Below, in pieces: positions 11,371-23,169 of a stretch of 64,000 nt of DNA. The position numbers and the translations under genes were made by a program. Each line of letters opens with the position of its first letter. Position 1 is the first letter of the stretch. The DNA comes from Rhododendron vialii. Lineage: Eukaryota; Streptophyta; Magnoliopsida; Ericales; Ericaceae. The stretch covers positions 34,433,564 through 34,497,563 of the forward strand of contig NC_080561.1 of the NCBI RefSeq assembly GCF_030253575.1, written 5' to 3'. The notes under the pieces are model-generated. The model made no database searches. It saw only the letters and a program-made list of their open reading frames with translations, and was not told where the DNA came from.

Positions 11371-11620
11371 ACTCTCTCCATTTAATTTTAAGTGTCCAAC
11401 TTCGAAACTCCAACTTATTAAGGAAATATCATCATTATGTATTTTCATCAACCTTTAGCTTCACTTTCCTTACTTACCCTCTATGGAGAAATTATAATTA
11501 CATTTTTACTCATTAAAATGGAAAATATATCATGTTTTACTCACTAACTTTACAAAATGGACACTTATTAAGAGACAGCCAAAAATAGAATACTGAACTC
11601 TAAAAAGGAGACAAAGAAAG
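11371..11620. mobile_element. Stowaway-like MITE (about 250 bp)
   Basis: The left end reads TACTCTCTCCATTTAATTTT, then AAGTGTCC. The right end inverts to TACTTTCTTTGTCTCC and carries an inverted AAGTGTCC further in. This is the usual Stowaway layout with TA at both ends. The inner sequence is AT-rich and has no open frame. Confidence 0.55.
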
Positions 11621-13189
11621 TATCCCTTTTAATTAGACTGAATGTATTTTTCTAAACGGCAAAATTATTATTAGAGAAACTTGACAATGAGTACATCAAG
11701 TGGGGGGAGAAGGGAGGGGAAATCAACCAAATTATCCACGATGACCCTTCATTTTAACGGTCTTTTGATAGAAGAGTGCTGATTGATTCACGGTTACAAA
11801 TAATGGGTGCTTTCGGGTGTTTTTAAAAATTAGAGGGTGTCGTGTTCAAAACATATAGATGATGGGGTCTCTGTGTAATTTCACGAAAAAAAATAAAGCC
11901 AAGGTTCTGTTTGAAACCCATAGAAAATGAGAGAAAAGAAAGGAAAATAAAAAAAATTCCATAAGTTGTTTGATTCTTATTTAGGGAATAGGAAAAGAAA
12001 TAGGAAGGAAAAGAAAGGAAAGCTTTGGAATATGCTGAGGAAAATGGAGAGAAATAAGGGTGCCAAAATCTGAAGACAACTCTCCCATTAATTTTCCCTT
12101 TCTTTCCATTTTCCTCCTGTAGCCAAACTAGAAAAATTTATTTTCTTGTAGTTTCTTTTCATTTACTTTCTACAATCAAATAAGAGAAAAAAAAATCACT
12201 TTCTTCACATTTTTCCTCTCTTTTCTTTTTCTTTCCTTTCCTTTCCACAAGTTCCAAACAAACCCTAAGTTTTGTAGAGTAACTTTTCACCGGGCCAGCT
12301 AATCAACGACATTATTACTATTTTTTACTATTTACAGCATTGGACTTAAAGCATCCGCATCAGCCTCATTAAATTTCAAATCAAATTACACCATAAACTA
12401 TCACTTTATTACTTTATCTAGTCACTTTTAAAATTCATAGTCCATCAGACTCTCTATTCTAAGGGCATGTACACCAGTTGAGCTAAATGTCATTTTTAGC
12501 TATTCTAAAGAGGAAAAACCAAAAAAATTGGCTGCACCAAATTAGGTATAAGAGAATCTTTTTTACCTTTGCCACATTGCCTCGTTATTTTAAGCGATCC
12601 ACTATTCATCAATGGTGAATTAAATATTATATTTTCACTCCAGCCGTCTCTCGTTTCTCTCACCCCATTGATTTCCATACTTCTCCCCCATTGAATTTAA
12701 TAGTATTTTATAGGATAGAGAAGATGATAGAGACTGTTGGTGCAAGCCCAAACAAAAAGTTAACAGGTAAAAATAAAATTGATAAAGGTAAAATTGATAA
12801 AGGTCCAAATTGAGTAGGTTTTTTAACTAACCTTGATGTACATGTTTTAACATGTGATTTATTAAGTATCTGCTCTTTATTTGAGACTCTGTAGAGCAAA
12901 AATTTGATTATTAAAGTTTTAGAGACAAAAATTAATTACGACCCTTTATAATAATATGATCAGAAAAGTAAAATTTTTGCATTGGTTCAAACAGATTGAA
13001 AATTGAGCCCCATATGTATCAAATGCTCCGCACAACCATTCAAACCAATAACAGAATAATTAAAGAAAGAAAAGTGAGGAGAAGTTCACAAATACTGTAT
13101 AACAAGGAACTGTACCAAAATTACAAATTTTGTAAAGCAGCAAGGTAGCCCACAAGACAAGACTGGTGCATCACACTTTTGAGTAAATT
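11621..13189. other. AT-rich intergenic sequence with repeat debris
   Basis: I see no gene. 11690-11890 resembles 37560-37790 (shared GGGGTCTCTGTG and GATGAGGGGTC-type phrases), so both are copies of an unnamed dispersed repeat. 12470-12700 starts GGGCATGTACACCAG, like ends of hAT-type MITEs, but no partner terminus is clear. 12940-13010 shares a GATCAGAAAA..TTCAAACAGATTG block with the hairpins at 28367-28577 and 29510-29815. Confidence 0.4.
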
Positions 13190-13713
13190 TGTAACGATTC
13201 GGATTTTTGACCCAATTTTTTTTAATACAAATTTATATTTTTAAATTCCTAATTCAATAATTAATTAGATTGAATAATTAAAATATATTATTATGTGTAT
13301 AATTGATATTATTTGCATTATTGTATAAGATATGTATTTAAACTTTAGATATACAGGGAATCAGTGATTCATATTCATCTCTTATCTTTTCTATCTAAAC
13401 CCTAAGTAGAACTCTATTCAAACTAACTCTCCACTTCTCTATCTCTCATCCTATACATAAAAGCGTCCAGATACATTCTCACCATGTACATATATGCGTC
13501 CACATACATTTGAATTGAAAACCCCCCAAATGTGGCACTTGTCACCCATCTTTTTATCATTATCAGTATCACTCTCCTTCCTCATTCCACCACTTCTACA
13601 CTTATCATCTCACATTCTCACTACTTTATTCTCTCTCATTATACATACCCACATAATCCGAAAATTGAACACCAGTATATTATTTCACTCCCAATTTTAT
13701 TGTTGAGTCTAGA

Positions 13714-13715
<2 letters not shown>

Positions 13716-13769
<54 letters not shown>
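13716..13769 (+). repeat. (GA)n microsatellite
   Basis: An uninterrupted AG/GA run of about 54 bp inside the solo LTR. Confidence 0.97.
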
Positions 13770-13771
<2 letters not shown>

Positions 13772-14838
13772 GTGGCCGTAGGTGCGTGCACACCGCTGCT
13801 GCGGGCCCTGTCGGAGTGCCGCCGAACGCTGCCTCGAGATTTCAAAACCACCATGGCGATCTACGGACACCGCATAACACTTATCCGAACTTAGAATCGC
13901 GTTTGAGGTAGTTTTTCGAAAATCCAAAACCTTTATCTGCATTTTAATGGAGTTACTTAGATTTAAAGTTTATTGAAGATGATGATCTGCTGTTAAATTG
14001 TTAATTTATTTTTAGTCCTGTTTATATTAAAATTTAGTCTGATTGTGCTGTAATGATTAGTGTTATATCCTGTGAAAATTTATGATCGTTTAACAAATGT
14101 TTGATTGTGAAATTATTATTGATGATACATTGTTAATTTGTATTTGAGTGGACGTTTACGTATTTAATAAATTATTGGGGTAGATAAATATTTATGAAAT
14201 ATTAACAAGAATATTTTATTAGTAAAAATTTATTTAGATTGTAAACAAGAAATATTTTAGATTATATATTAGTTAATCTTTAACTTTAATAAATATTAAC
14301 TAGAATAGCCTCTCATAATTTTGTTGTTATAAAAATCTCATATTAATATTTAATATAGTTAATAAATACTAAATTTTGCAATAAGTATTTTTTTTCAATA
14401 AAAAAAATTAGTTTGTAAAATCTATAAATAGTATGAGAGTTAAAGAAAATGTTTAAATAGTAGAAATGTTTTATAAAATTTCTAAATGAGAGAAATATAC
14501 TTAATTTTAAGTGTAGTAATTAATTGTTTGACTGAATATTATTTTGTTACTCGCATGATTAATTCTATGACAGGATTAATTTTATCGCATGGTTATGTGT
14601 TGTTAGTACTTTTAGTTGAAATGTTGAACCGTGTGATATTTTGTTGTGGCTGTAGATTGGACAAATAGGTTCCCTGGGTGGTTACGAGTAGTGACTCATG
14701 TAGACGATGTTAAGTAAATGGAAATTGATAAAGTGTTGGAAGTGTGATTGTGTGGATTGTGATTTGAGCCATGGTGATGGCAAGGGTAACCTATGGGGCC
14801 CTGTGTTGAAATGGGTTACCTGAGGGGCCCGGTGTTGT

Positions 14839-14995
14839 GACACTAACGTATGATACGTCATGGGAAGTTTCTCTTCGAGGAAGAGAATGGGTCCCATGAG
14901 ACGATTACAGTTAGTGAGACGTTAATGTATGATACGTCATGGAAAGTTTCTCTTTGAGAAAGAGAATGGGTCCCATGAGACGGTTATAGTTAGCG
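14839..14995 (+). repeat. 79-bp tandem repeat in solo LTR
   Basis: Two copies of a unit containing GTATGATACGTCATGG, an AAGTTTCTCTT segment and GAATGGGTCCCATGAGACG. A third partial copy starts near 15022. Each copy contains a TACGTCA core resembling a bZIP-type site, and the GGGTCCCATGAGACG block recurs again at about 15143. Confidence 0.8.
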
Positions 14996-15661
14996 TAGGG
15001 TAGTGGATGTCCGACCCTAATGTACGATACGTCATGGGATGACTCGATCCTCCTGTTATGGTCTTAAGTGAGAACATACTCGGCACATAACTTAGATGCG
15101 CTCACCTAGGACCCTGGTGCAGGACAAGCAAGAGGAAGGGTGGACCCATGAGACGATTGTAGTTAGTGGATGTGGGAGGAAAGGATCTCGCGGAGAGAAT
15201 CCTTAGATTACATGTAAGATGATGGATAGTAAAGAAAAAGACGATGTGTTATTATTTTGTACCTTCGATGTATTATTAATTATTATATTGTTGATCTGCA
15301 TATTGTGGTATTGGGTTTTAGGATTTCTACTTAGTGAATTATCACTCAGGATACGTTTGTATCCTGGCAAATCGTTTGCTTCGGCGTTCAATTTGCCAGA
15401 GTGTGCAGGATTCCACAGTGGAGCAGTTGATACATGTGGGACCCCTGAAACGGAGTCTGGGCCAACAACATTGCTTGGAATTTCGTGTCAAAACTAGAGT
15501 CGCTCTGGAGTTGCTTTTGTTAAGTAAATGTACGTAGATTTTTGTATTATTTTGAAATTGTAATTTTTGTATAAGGATAAACAGGGGCCTAATAGTTTGT
15601 AAAATTTAGTGTATTTTTGGGTTAATGCTTCCGAAATTCCTTGGAAAATCGGAACGTTACA

Positions 15662-16202
15662 AAATTGCTCGCTACACTAGCGGCAGGAGAGGAATAAAGA
15701 GGGAGATGTGGATGCTCCAGTTTCCCTTAAAAAATTAAGTACTTATTTATAACTTTTAAATTTAAAAATAATAGGTTTACTGAAATTTTAAAAATATGTA
15801 ACATGAATTTTATTTCTATTATATCCTGCAAAAAAAATAAAAAATTATTTTCATGAATCAATTATTATTAAGTTTGGAAATTTATTTTTTAAATACTTAT
15901 CCGAGGGAGTGGAAAGAAAGTAAGCAAAAAAAGACTCTTTAAAGTGTACATAAACGGCTCAAATATAATTCTTTGCTCATTTTCTTTGTCCCTGGCGAAC
16001 TCTTCCACTATTCAAACAGAACGTGACTAATCCACCAATAGCCCGTGGATGGAAGCAAGCAACACCCACTATCACACGAGGCTACCCACGTCCACTTTCA
16101 CCTCCTCTGTAAGAGATCAATCTCGCGCCTCCGGTTGGGAGCAAAACCCTTGTTTGGAGACAACCTTGTTGGGTTATCAACGACATCATCGAAGAGGGAA
16201 AT
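15662..16202. other. 5' flank of F-box D
   Basis: Lies between the solo LTR and the F-box D start. AT-rich to about 15900, then a more complex stretch that probably includes the promoter and 5' UTR. I see no other gene. Confidence 0.4.
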
Positions 16203-17513
16203 ATGGGTCTAATTGGACGAATCTGTTGCTTCTCCCTCATGCGTTCGCCATCCAAATCCACCAATCACCCAGAGGATTTTCAGCCGGAAATCATTGGCGC
16301 GGATGAAGAAGATTTTCAGCCACCGCCTGAAATCACGATGGGCGCCGGAGAAGAAGAGTCTCAGCCAGTACCACTGCCGAACCTGCCGCCGGAAATCACG
16401 TTCGAGATACTGTCCAGGCTAACCGTCAAGTCGCTGCTGCGATTGAGGTGCGTTTGCAAGTCATGGCGTTCTTTGATTTCTGGACGCGAATTCGCGAAAA
16501 CCCATCTCAGTCTAGCATCATCTATTGACACCGATTACGCCCACCATAGACTCTTGATAACCAGTCCATTTGCCGTTGTCATGTCGTGTTCTCTTTACTC
16601 TATTTTGGACGAGCATTCTGATACTGATGTTGTTGAACTTGATTACCCTCTGTATGGTGACGGCTGTGGTGGACATCTAGGAGTAAGGGTCTTAGGATGT
16701 TGTGATGGGTTAGTGTGCGTCGAAACTAAAAGTACATTATGCTTATGGAACCCGTCAACTAGGAAATCCAAGAGATTGCCTAGTGTTAATCTGCCGCACG
16801 GTCATGGAGTAGTCTATGGGTTTGGTTATGACTCCTCTATTGATGATTACAAAGTGGTGGGATTCCTTTATGGGCATAGTGGTATTGATTTTGAAGTCAA
16901 AGTGTATACGTTGAGGACTGATTCGTGGAGAAGGATTGGAGACTTTCCTTATGGTGATCTTCCTTATCGACATAGTTCAGGGGTATTTGTCAACGCGGCC
17001 CTCCATTGGAATGTGGGCGGGGAGCCCAATGGGATTATTGTTTCTCTTGATTTGGCGAAGGAGACCTATGGAGAGATTTTGAAACCTGAGTATCGAGATG
17101 GTCGTTTGTATGAGACATTGTGTGATTTCAATGGATGCCTGTGTGAACTCTATGACTACCGCATTTGTGCTCATGTGTGGGTGATGAAGGAATATGGAAT
17201 TAGAGATTCTTGGACCAAGTTGGCCGTGGTACCTTATGTGACTAGAGTATCGAATTTACAATATACCATGCCATTTTCCATTTTTAAGAATGGTGAAGTT
17301 TTATTGTATACCCGTAAGCATTTAGTTCGCTACAATCCAAAAGATGGCACATTTATCTATCCTACGTGTCCTATTGATTTAGCGTCTTCTATTTTGCATC
17401 CCTACATTGAGAGCCTAGTCTCGGTTGACATGGATGCTGACAAAGGGGTTCCATGTGCACCAATACTAAAGGGAATAAAGGTAAGTTTAGATTGTTTGAT
17501 TATGCCTTACTAG
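16203..17513 (+). CDS. F-box protein D (F-box + FBA type 1) with altered C-terminus
   Basis: The frame opens at ATG with MGLIGRICC, matching copy C. An acidic insert of about 40 residues follows, containing a duplicated EDFQP..EI segment. The F-box (LPNLPPEITFEILSRLTV, CKSWRSLISG) comes next, then the F-box-associated domain with GCCDGLVC, LWNPSTRKSKRLP, YGFGYDSSIDDYKVV, VYTLRTDSWRRIG and AHVWVMKEYGIRDSW. Compared with B and C, two bases are missing near 17453. The usual WQHxY ending is replaced by about 17 unrelated residues, and the frame runs through the conserved splice donor at 17481. The protein is otherwise complete and could act as an SCF substrate adaptor. If the intron is spliced, the C-terminus will differ. 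Confidence 0.8.
   Translation: MGLIGRICCFSLMRSPSKSTNHPEDFQPEIIGADEEDFQPPPEITMGAGEEESQPVPLPNLPPEITFEILSRLTVKSLLRLRCVCKSWRSLISGREFAKTHLSLASSIDTDYAHHRLLITSPFAVVMSCSLYSILDEHSDTDVVELDYPLYGDGCGGHLGVRVLGCCDGLVCVETKSTLCLWNPSTRKSKRLPSVNLPHGHGVVYGFGYDSSIDDYKVVGFLYGHSGIDFEVKVYTLRTDSWRRIGDFPYGDLPYRHSSGVFVNAALHWNVGGEPNGIIVSLDLAKETYGEILKPEYRDGRLYETLCDFNGCLCELYDYRICAHVWVMKEYGIRDSWTKLAVVPYVTRVSNLQYTMPFSIFKNGEVLLYTRKHLVRYNPKDGTFIYPTCPIDLASSILHPYIESLVSVDMDADKGVPCAPILKGIKVSLDCLIMPY
17481..17486 (+). other. Conserved splice donor, now inside the reading frame (unit D)
   Basis: GTAAGT stands where the 3' UTR donor of units B, C and E lies. The 2-bp deletion upstream moved the stop codon beyond it, so here it interrupts the open frame. 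Confidence 0.6.
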
Positions 17514-17951
17514 CCTTTCCCTACTCTTTTGAAAGCACGGCATGTTCATATATTTGTTCTTTGGTGTCTTTTTAATCTCTTAGTGATGTACTCAATGTTG
17601 ATGTTAATACCACACAAAAAAACAAACAGAGAGAAGAGGTTCCTTTGCTCATATTGACTGAATTTTGGTAAAACCACCTGTTAAGTGTGATGGTAAATCA
17701 GGTAAATATGGTTTCACATCAATTTATCTTTGACATCGCTTAAGAGATGATGGGTCTTGTCTTCTTGATGTGCACTTGACTTGATTCTTTTAGAATGTTT
17801 ATGGAAATTTGAAGGAATAGGTTGAGGCAAATTTAGAGAATTTGGTAAACATGCATGACAAATGACACTTAGGCCAAGTTCCAACTACCAATCAATGGTG
17901 TATAAGTTTCTCATATATAGATCCCCTTTTCTTTGTGTGTCGTATGGTTTT

Positions 17952-18372
17952 TGTTAGTGTTTGTCCCACATTGGCTATTATAACCTTCAACACAATTATA
18001 TTAGCTTGAAAGGCCTCTCCACTCATTACCAAATTGTTTTTAGTTGGATGCCTTAACATGATATCAAAGCAACGCTTTCAAAAGTTTTTGGACAAGACTC
18101 TCTTGATCATTTGCCCCTGTTGTTTGTGCCTTAAGCGGACTTTGTTTCGTTGTTCGTTGTGATCTCTATGTTATGGCTCCGTTTGATCAAAAAAAAAAAA
18201 AAAAAAATTGTTATGGCTCCATTGTTTACCTCTCCACTTGCGGGTCAAGGTCACATGTGGGGGTGAGTTTTAGAGTTTGTCCACATTGGTTAATATAACC
18301 TCCAAAACTAGCTTATGAGCTTGTGCGGCCTCTCACTCATTGCCAATTATTGTTACAATAGTTAAATTAACA
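17952..18372 (+). mobile_element. TRIM: miniature LTR retrotransposon
   Basis: Two short direct LTRs of about 107-109 bp, 17952-18058 and 18264-18372, each TG..CA and sharing GTTTGTCC.ACATTGG and GGCCTCTC.ACTCATT.CCAA. Directly after the first is TGATATCAAAGC, a degraded tRNA-Met primer-binding site (TGGTATCAGAGC type). Directly before the second is a purine run CATGTGGGGG, a polypurine tract. The 205-bp interior has an A run and no coding capacity. The LTRs are visibly diverged, so the copy is old. Confidence 0.7.
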
Positions 18373-20615
18373 CATCGAAAGAGGAGTTGAACTTTTGATC
18401 TCCTTTATCCTGGCACCTAAGTGAAAAAGTAGCCATATTAGTTAGATTAATGTTTATGAGGAACATTAATCTGTTTCCTTCACTAGCGAGCCTCACTGCT
18501 TCGACTTTTTTTAATTGTCTTGCGAAAACTCGAGGTGAACTGACAGGCCATGCATGTTTAATTCATATGTAATCCTTGTGATTAATAGTTTTCAGTCTTC
18601 CCTTAGATGTATGAGTTTTGGAAGCCATTGGTTGAGTTTTTGAGCTTGAATCTCTCAAACCTGTGCAAGTCTTGCATGTTCATACTTGCAGTATTTTGGG
18701 GGATTGATTAGAGGAGTTGGACACGTCATAATGAATTCAAGGCTAAAATCGACCGTGGACGTTTTTTTGGTGGAATTGCACAAAAATCTCCCACAAGCGT
18801 ATATGCTACATGTGCGCATATTAGTGCCTCTTTCGCAAATTCGTGCCACATTTTGTTTTTTGCTGCTCGCATGTGGGTACCAGCCCATTTACTGCACTGT
18901 CCACGAGCTTCAAACTACTATATGTCCATCATCCTGACTCCAATTGAGGTGAGTTTATGTCTAAGTTGAAGCCCAAAGTTTACTTTTCCGTGGGATTGGT
19001 GGTGGATCCATCAAGTAATTCTAAGTAGAGAAAAACTTTATCGCTGTAATGCTATGGAGTAGTCTTAGGATTCTGTTTTTATTTTTTGGGTTTGTTGCAT
19101 TTTGACTTCATCGCTCATTTAGGACGTCCACCTTTGACCTTGGACCATACCGTAGAGTATTAGAGCATCTTTGCAGTGAATTATGTCGGACTATTTGATC
19201 AAGCTCAGAATTGAGGAGAGTATTACGCACCTTGGTAAAACTGCAATAAGGATTCCATTTTTGTTAGTTCATCACTTTATGTAGTTATATTCTTTACTGA
19301 ATTCTATGGATTCTAGACTTTTAATTGTAGATTACGAATCGATTAATGGCACAACAGATGAGTCCTGCTCGAGGACAGAAGCATGCTTGGATTTACAGGA
19401 TTGTGCATCCTGTTGTCGAGCTGGTCATAATCCGTTTAACCATTCATTGGTACCAGACCATAATATAGAACGTTTGTATATTGAATTGCTTAATGACCAT
19501 TTGGTTTACAAGCACCTTGTTACATGAATTGTTTACTCGTCCATGGGAAATTATAACATTTGTTTGCAGTTATCTCATATGAACGTTAACTTACGTTACT
19601 GCTTTACATGTTTTCAGGAACTGTGAATGGGATGTGATTATATTGTAGTTCTCGTGGAGTGAAGATTTATACTTGCTTTGTGTAAAAAAATGGGTTGTGA
19701 TGACAGGCAATGCTCATTTATTTGTTTTTGCAATGTTAGCGTTGCACAGCTTTGGAGGGTTACCTATGGGATGGCTCTTTTGGGAACTTTTATTTGTGTA
19801 ATTGTGGCTTGTCCACTCTCTTCAATGGTTAACAAAGTTATTTTGCTTCTGCTTGAGCTTATCCCCTTTTTGTTACAACCCAATGTGGCTTTGGTATTGC
19901 CCTGTTTATGATATGGGTTTGTACCACACAAAGCCTCTGAGATTGTAGGAATTTTCCTGTCGTCATGTTTCAACTCGGCAATTTTTTACAATTTTATTCC
20001 GCAGTTTATCTAAGTTTGCAAAAGCCTCCTCTCTTTCTCTCTCATAAGGAGCCCACAAAATACAAATACAGATGCAATTGTGAATTTGACTTTAGGAGAA
20101 AATGAAAAAGAATTTATTTATTTATTGGATGCAGGAAGCTGTATTTCATTTCTGATACAGCAAAAACATCTGGACCTGCAGAATTGCCATTGGGTCAGTC
20201 ATAGTTTTAGTACAATTAACGGTACCAAACTGCCATGTTATAAGAGTGTTGTTCACAATTCCTGAGATCACTTTGCTATTTGTAAGTCCTATGAGAGGAA
20301 TGAAAACACCATTAGAGCAAGATTACTGACGAGAAAATCTTTTTTATTGAGTTATCTGGGAAAAAAGTGTTTGTGGAGCATCATCGCGCGCATTTAAAGT
20401 GTATTGTATGGTTCAGATTTTAAACATACTTTTTTGGAGAAAATTAAACATACTTTTCTGGAGAAAATTTGAACTCTTCTCCGGAAAAGTTTCATTAAAA
20501 TCCAAACCGTTGATTGCCGAAACAGACAGCTGTGATCTGGCGCCTCCGTGATTTGCTTATTCATGGATCCTCCGTGAACTTATGTATCTAAATGAGAACA
20601 ACATCTAAAATATGC

Positions 20616-21284
20616 ATGGAATGCCCTATGGCCTGCGTAGTGCGTACTGTGTGTCCCGTGGTCCCATGGGCTAAAGGTGTGTGGTTCTCTCACAATGTCC
20701 CTCGGTGGGCCTTTATTGAATGGCTAACTTCCTAGGTAGATTATCCACCAAGGATAGACTTCTAAGTTGGGGTCTAAGGGTGAATGCAACATGGGTACTT
20801 TGCTGCCTGTAAGATGAGTCTCACGAGCACTTATTTTTTGAATGTAACTACTCCAAGTATGTGTGGACTCGTATGCTTGGAAAAAAACAACATTGTTAGG
20901 CCTTGTTATGGGCTGGCTAGGGAAATTGATTGGTTATGCACTCATATGAGGACGGACTCTTATACCAAAAGGACTTATAAACTTTCCTTAGCTGCATCCA
21001 TCTATTGGATATGGAGGGAGAGGAATGTTAGGGTGTTCCAAGGAATTAGCACTTCTGCTGAAAGTTGGTGGTCCAAGATTGCAAATGAAGTCAGAGCAAA
21101 GTTGGTGGCCCAGGAGTTGAGTATTGTTGCTGTCTTTGATAGCTGGGTGTTTTCTTGTAGCATTGTTTGCTTTTTTACTTTGCTTTGTTTTGCTTTGGCC
21201 TTTTTGGCCTGACTACTTGTAAAGGCTATGCCTTATGTTTGGCTTTGTTTGCGTGCATTGAAATGGTTGAGTTACAAAGAAAAA
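20616..21284 (+). mobile_element. 5'-truncated L1-type LINE fragment
   Basis: Broken frames read as the zinc-binding C-terminus of an L1 reverse transcriptase (W.KGVWFSHNVPRWAFIEWL near 20650, then SIYWIWRERNVRVFQG near 21000). The end is an A-rich tail at 21279-21286. A 16-bp target duplication with one mismatch brackets it: AACATCTAAAATATGC at 20600-20615 and AACATCTAACATATGC at 21285-21300. It is dead by truncation and frameshifts. Confidence 0.8.
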
Positions 21285-21650
21285 AACATCTAACATATGC
21301 GTATACGCTCACAGTCTTATAATAAGAACATCAATTCTTTCTCAATCAATCTCTTTATTTCTCATTCTTCGAGAAACAGAAAGATCATTTCAAGCTTGAA
21401 TTTGTTCATTTGGAATTTGTGCAATTCTACGTCTTCATTTTGATTTATTTACTTAGTTTCGTTGTTTTCTATTTTTCACTGTTTTTCTATATCGTTTCTT
21501 AAGTTTAACATGTTGAAAATTATTTGGTGCGCTGAATCAAATCATGGAAAAACCTAGCTCCGCTTGTCTCGCGTCTCCAAAGGAAATTCCTCCTTGTGAA
21601 CTATTGTTAGTGTAATATTGACTCATCTAGCTATCCTTGCAAGGTTTGGC

Positions 21651-22503
21651 AATCTCTCGGCGGTTGATTGATGGAAAATAAATAGTTGAATTTTGGTGTC
21701 ACGGCATGGATGGCTTTCAAAAATGCTAAGCTTTATTACAACAAAATCCTACAACATACTTATAACATCATTACACATCAGCATTGGAGCCCTGATATCT
21801 TGTAGGATTTTATTATAAGCTTATCATTTTTGGGATTGGCTATTGCCATTTGTGGTTCAATTAATATTTGGAAAAACAAAGATATAGAACTATGCCATTT
21901 TAGAACCAAGTTTGCCCCAAACATTGGACTTGGTCTTAGTAGTATCTAATAATAGTGTTACATAATTTCAACTCCAAATGGAGTGCTGCCTTAGAAGGAA
22001 CATAAAGGAAAACACTACGTGAAAAGTATAGTTTTCTTTTAATTAATGATTGGAAAAATGACGGCCAATAATGTATTTTGATTCAGCATCACATGGTTTT
22101 AGAGTTATTGATGCATCATAGAAACGTAGAAACGAGAACAAGGCGAGAATCTTCCGTCACTCACGAACAAAGACAACTCTTCTACAAATTTGTTGAATCC
22201 TAGTAGTACCAGAAATATAGGAAAGCAAGAGATACTCTATCAATTCAATATCATTAATAACAGGATTCCGAAATATTGCCAGCATTCTTGAAGTACCAAA
22301 AAGGAAAATAAGATATAAGGAAACAAAATCAACCGTAATTCCGTTGACCTAGTAACCTTCAAAATAGGAAACATCAATCAAAATAAATTAGGAAACTAAA
22401 TACGTCTACGTTATTCTGACTTAAAAATAAAAATACTAATTAAACCAAAATACGACTTTCTCGGAATTCTCCCTGCATCAATTGTCCAACACTGAAACTC
22501 ATG
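21651..22503. other. Intergenic sequence, little recognisable
   Basis: I see no gene. Near 22055 a TGACGGCCAATAATGTATTTTG segment matches a terminus of the small Mutator-like MITE at 38406-38537, but without a second end. The rest is AT-rich. Confidence 0.4.
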
Positions 22504-23160
22504 TCACTGCTTTCCTGCAATGCCAACCAATTAATTAAACATCAATATCACCAACAAAAGAAGCAATTTCTCTATAGTTTTGTTGTTTTTGAATCTTCCA
22601 TTTATACAAAAAAATGAGAAAAGGTAAGAGATATTATCGTATTACAAAGGCAAAATTAATATACGAAATCCCTAGACTCTGTGTATGCAATCCAACAAGG
22701 AAAGAGAAGACATTTTTTTATTTAACAGGAAATGGAAAATGATAGGAAATTGCGTGAAATATCGGTTCTTGATTCAAATACAATCTTTTAAAGAGTAGCT
22801 AATTTAGCATTTCAAGATTTTTTTTTTCACTTCATGGGAACTCAGTTTTGTTTTTCATTTAATTAATTTAACAAGAAAATATCGGTTAATGGATCATGTG
22901 TCCCTTACCTTGTTGCTGCATCCAGTCATAGCCAACCGAAGCCAACTACAAATTAGGAATGCACAAATTATTAATTAAGGAAGCTTAATTAATTTGTTCA
23001 GTGATAATAATGAATAAAGATAGAGATCTGATTTTAATTAATTACACTTACATTTTTCGCAGCTTGGGTTAAAGCCTGTTGTTGTGTTCTCTCAGGATGG
23101 GCAGCTATGAGACGCTCTGTCTCCTCCCTTCCATTGTAAAAACGTACATATGAGTCACTT
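22504..23160 (-). pseudogene. Possible 3' end of an unrecognised spliced gene
   Basis: On the minus strand three pieces could join with GT-AG borders in phase. Exon 1 (about 23160-23052) contains SYVRFYNGREETERLIA and ends at a GTAAGT donor. A 37-bp exon (22945-22909) encodes LASVGYDWMQQ. A final exon from 22514 ends in TGA at 22504. The peptide looks biased like real coding sequence and the three borders keep phase, but I do not recognise the family and see no 5' end. It may be a gene relic or a fragment carried by a transposon. Confidence 0.35.
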
Positions 23161-23169
23161 GGTCAAGGG

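Larger units (their letters stand above)
13190..15661 (+). mobile_element. Solo LTR of a long-LTR retrotransposon
   Basis: The 2472-bp element starts TGTAACGATTCGG and ends GGAACGTTACA, a classic TG..CA LTR with inverted ends. It is flanked by exact 5-bp duplications AAATT (13185-13189 and 15662-15666). No internal pol or gag is present, so it is a solo LTR left by recombination between two LTRs. It holds a GA microsatellite and a 79-bp tandem repeat, and lies 540 bp upstream of F-box D. Confidence 0.85.
17514..21650 (+). repeat. 3' flank of F-box unit D
   Basis: Homologous to flanks A (nearly identical over 18655-19990), B and C, but enlarged by a TRIM at 17952-18372 and a LINE at 20616-21284. 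After the LINE, 21340-21640 resumes homology to 1270-1680. I found no conserved coding frame. Confidence 0.75.

Noticed and set aside
13639..13942. Minus-strand open frames rich in SLSLSL
   Set aside because: They are only translations of the (GA)n microsatellite inside the solo LTR.
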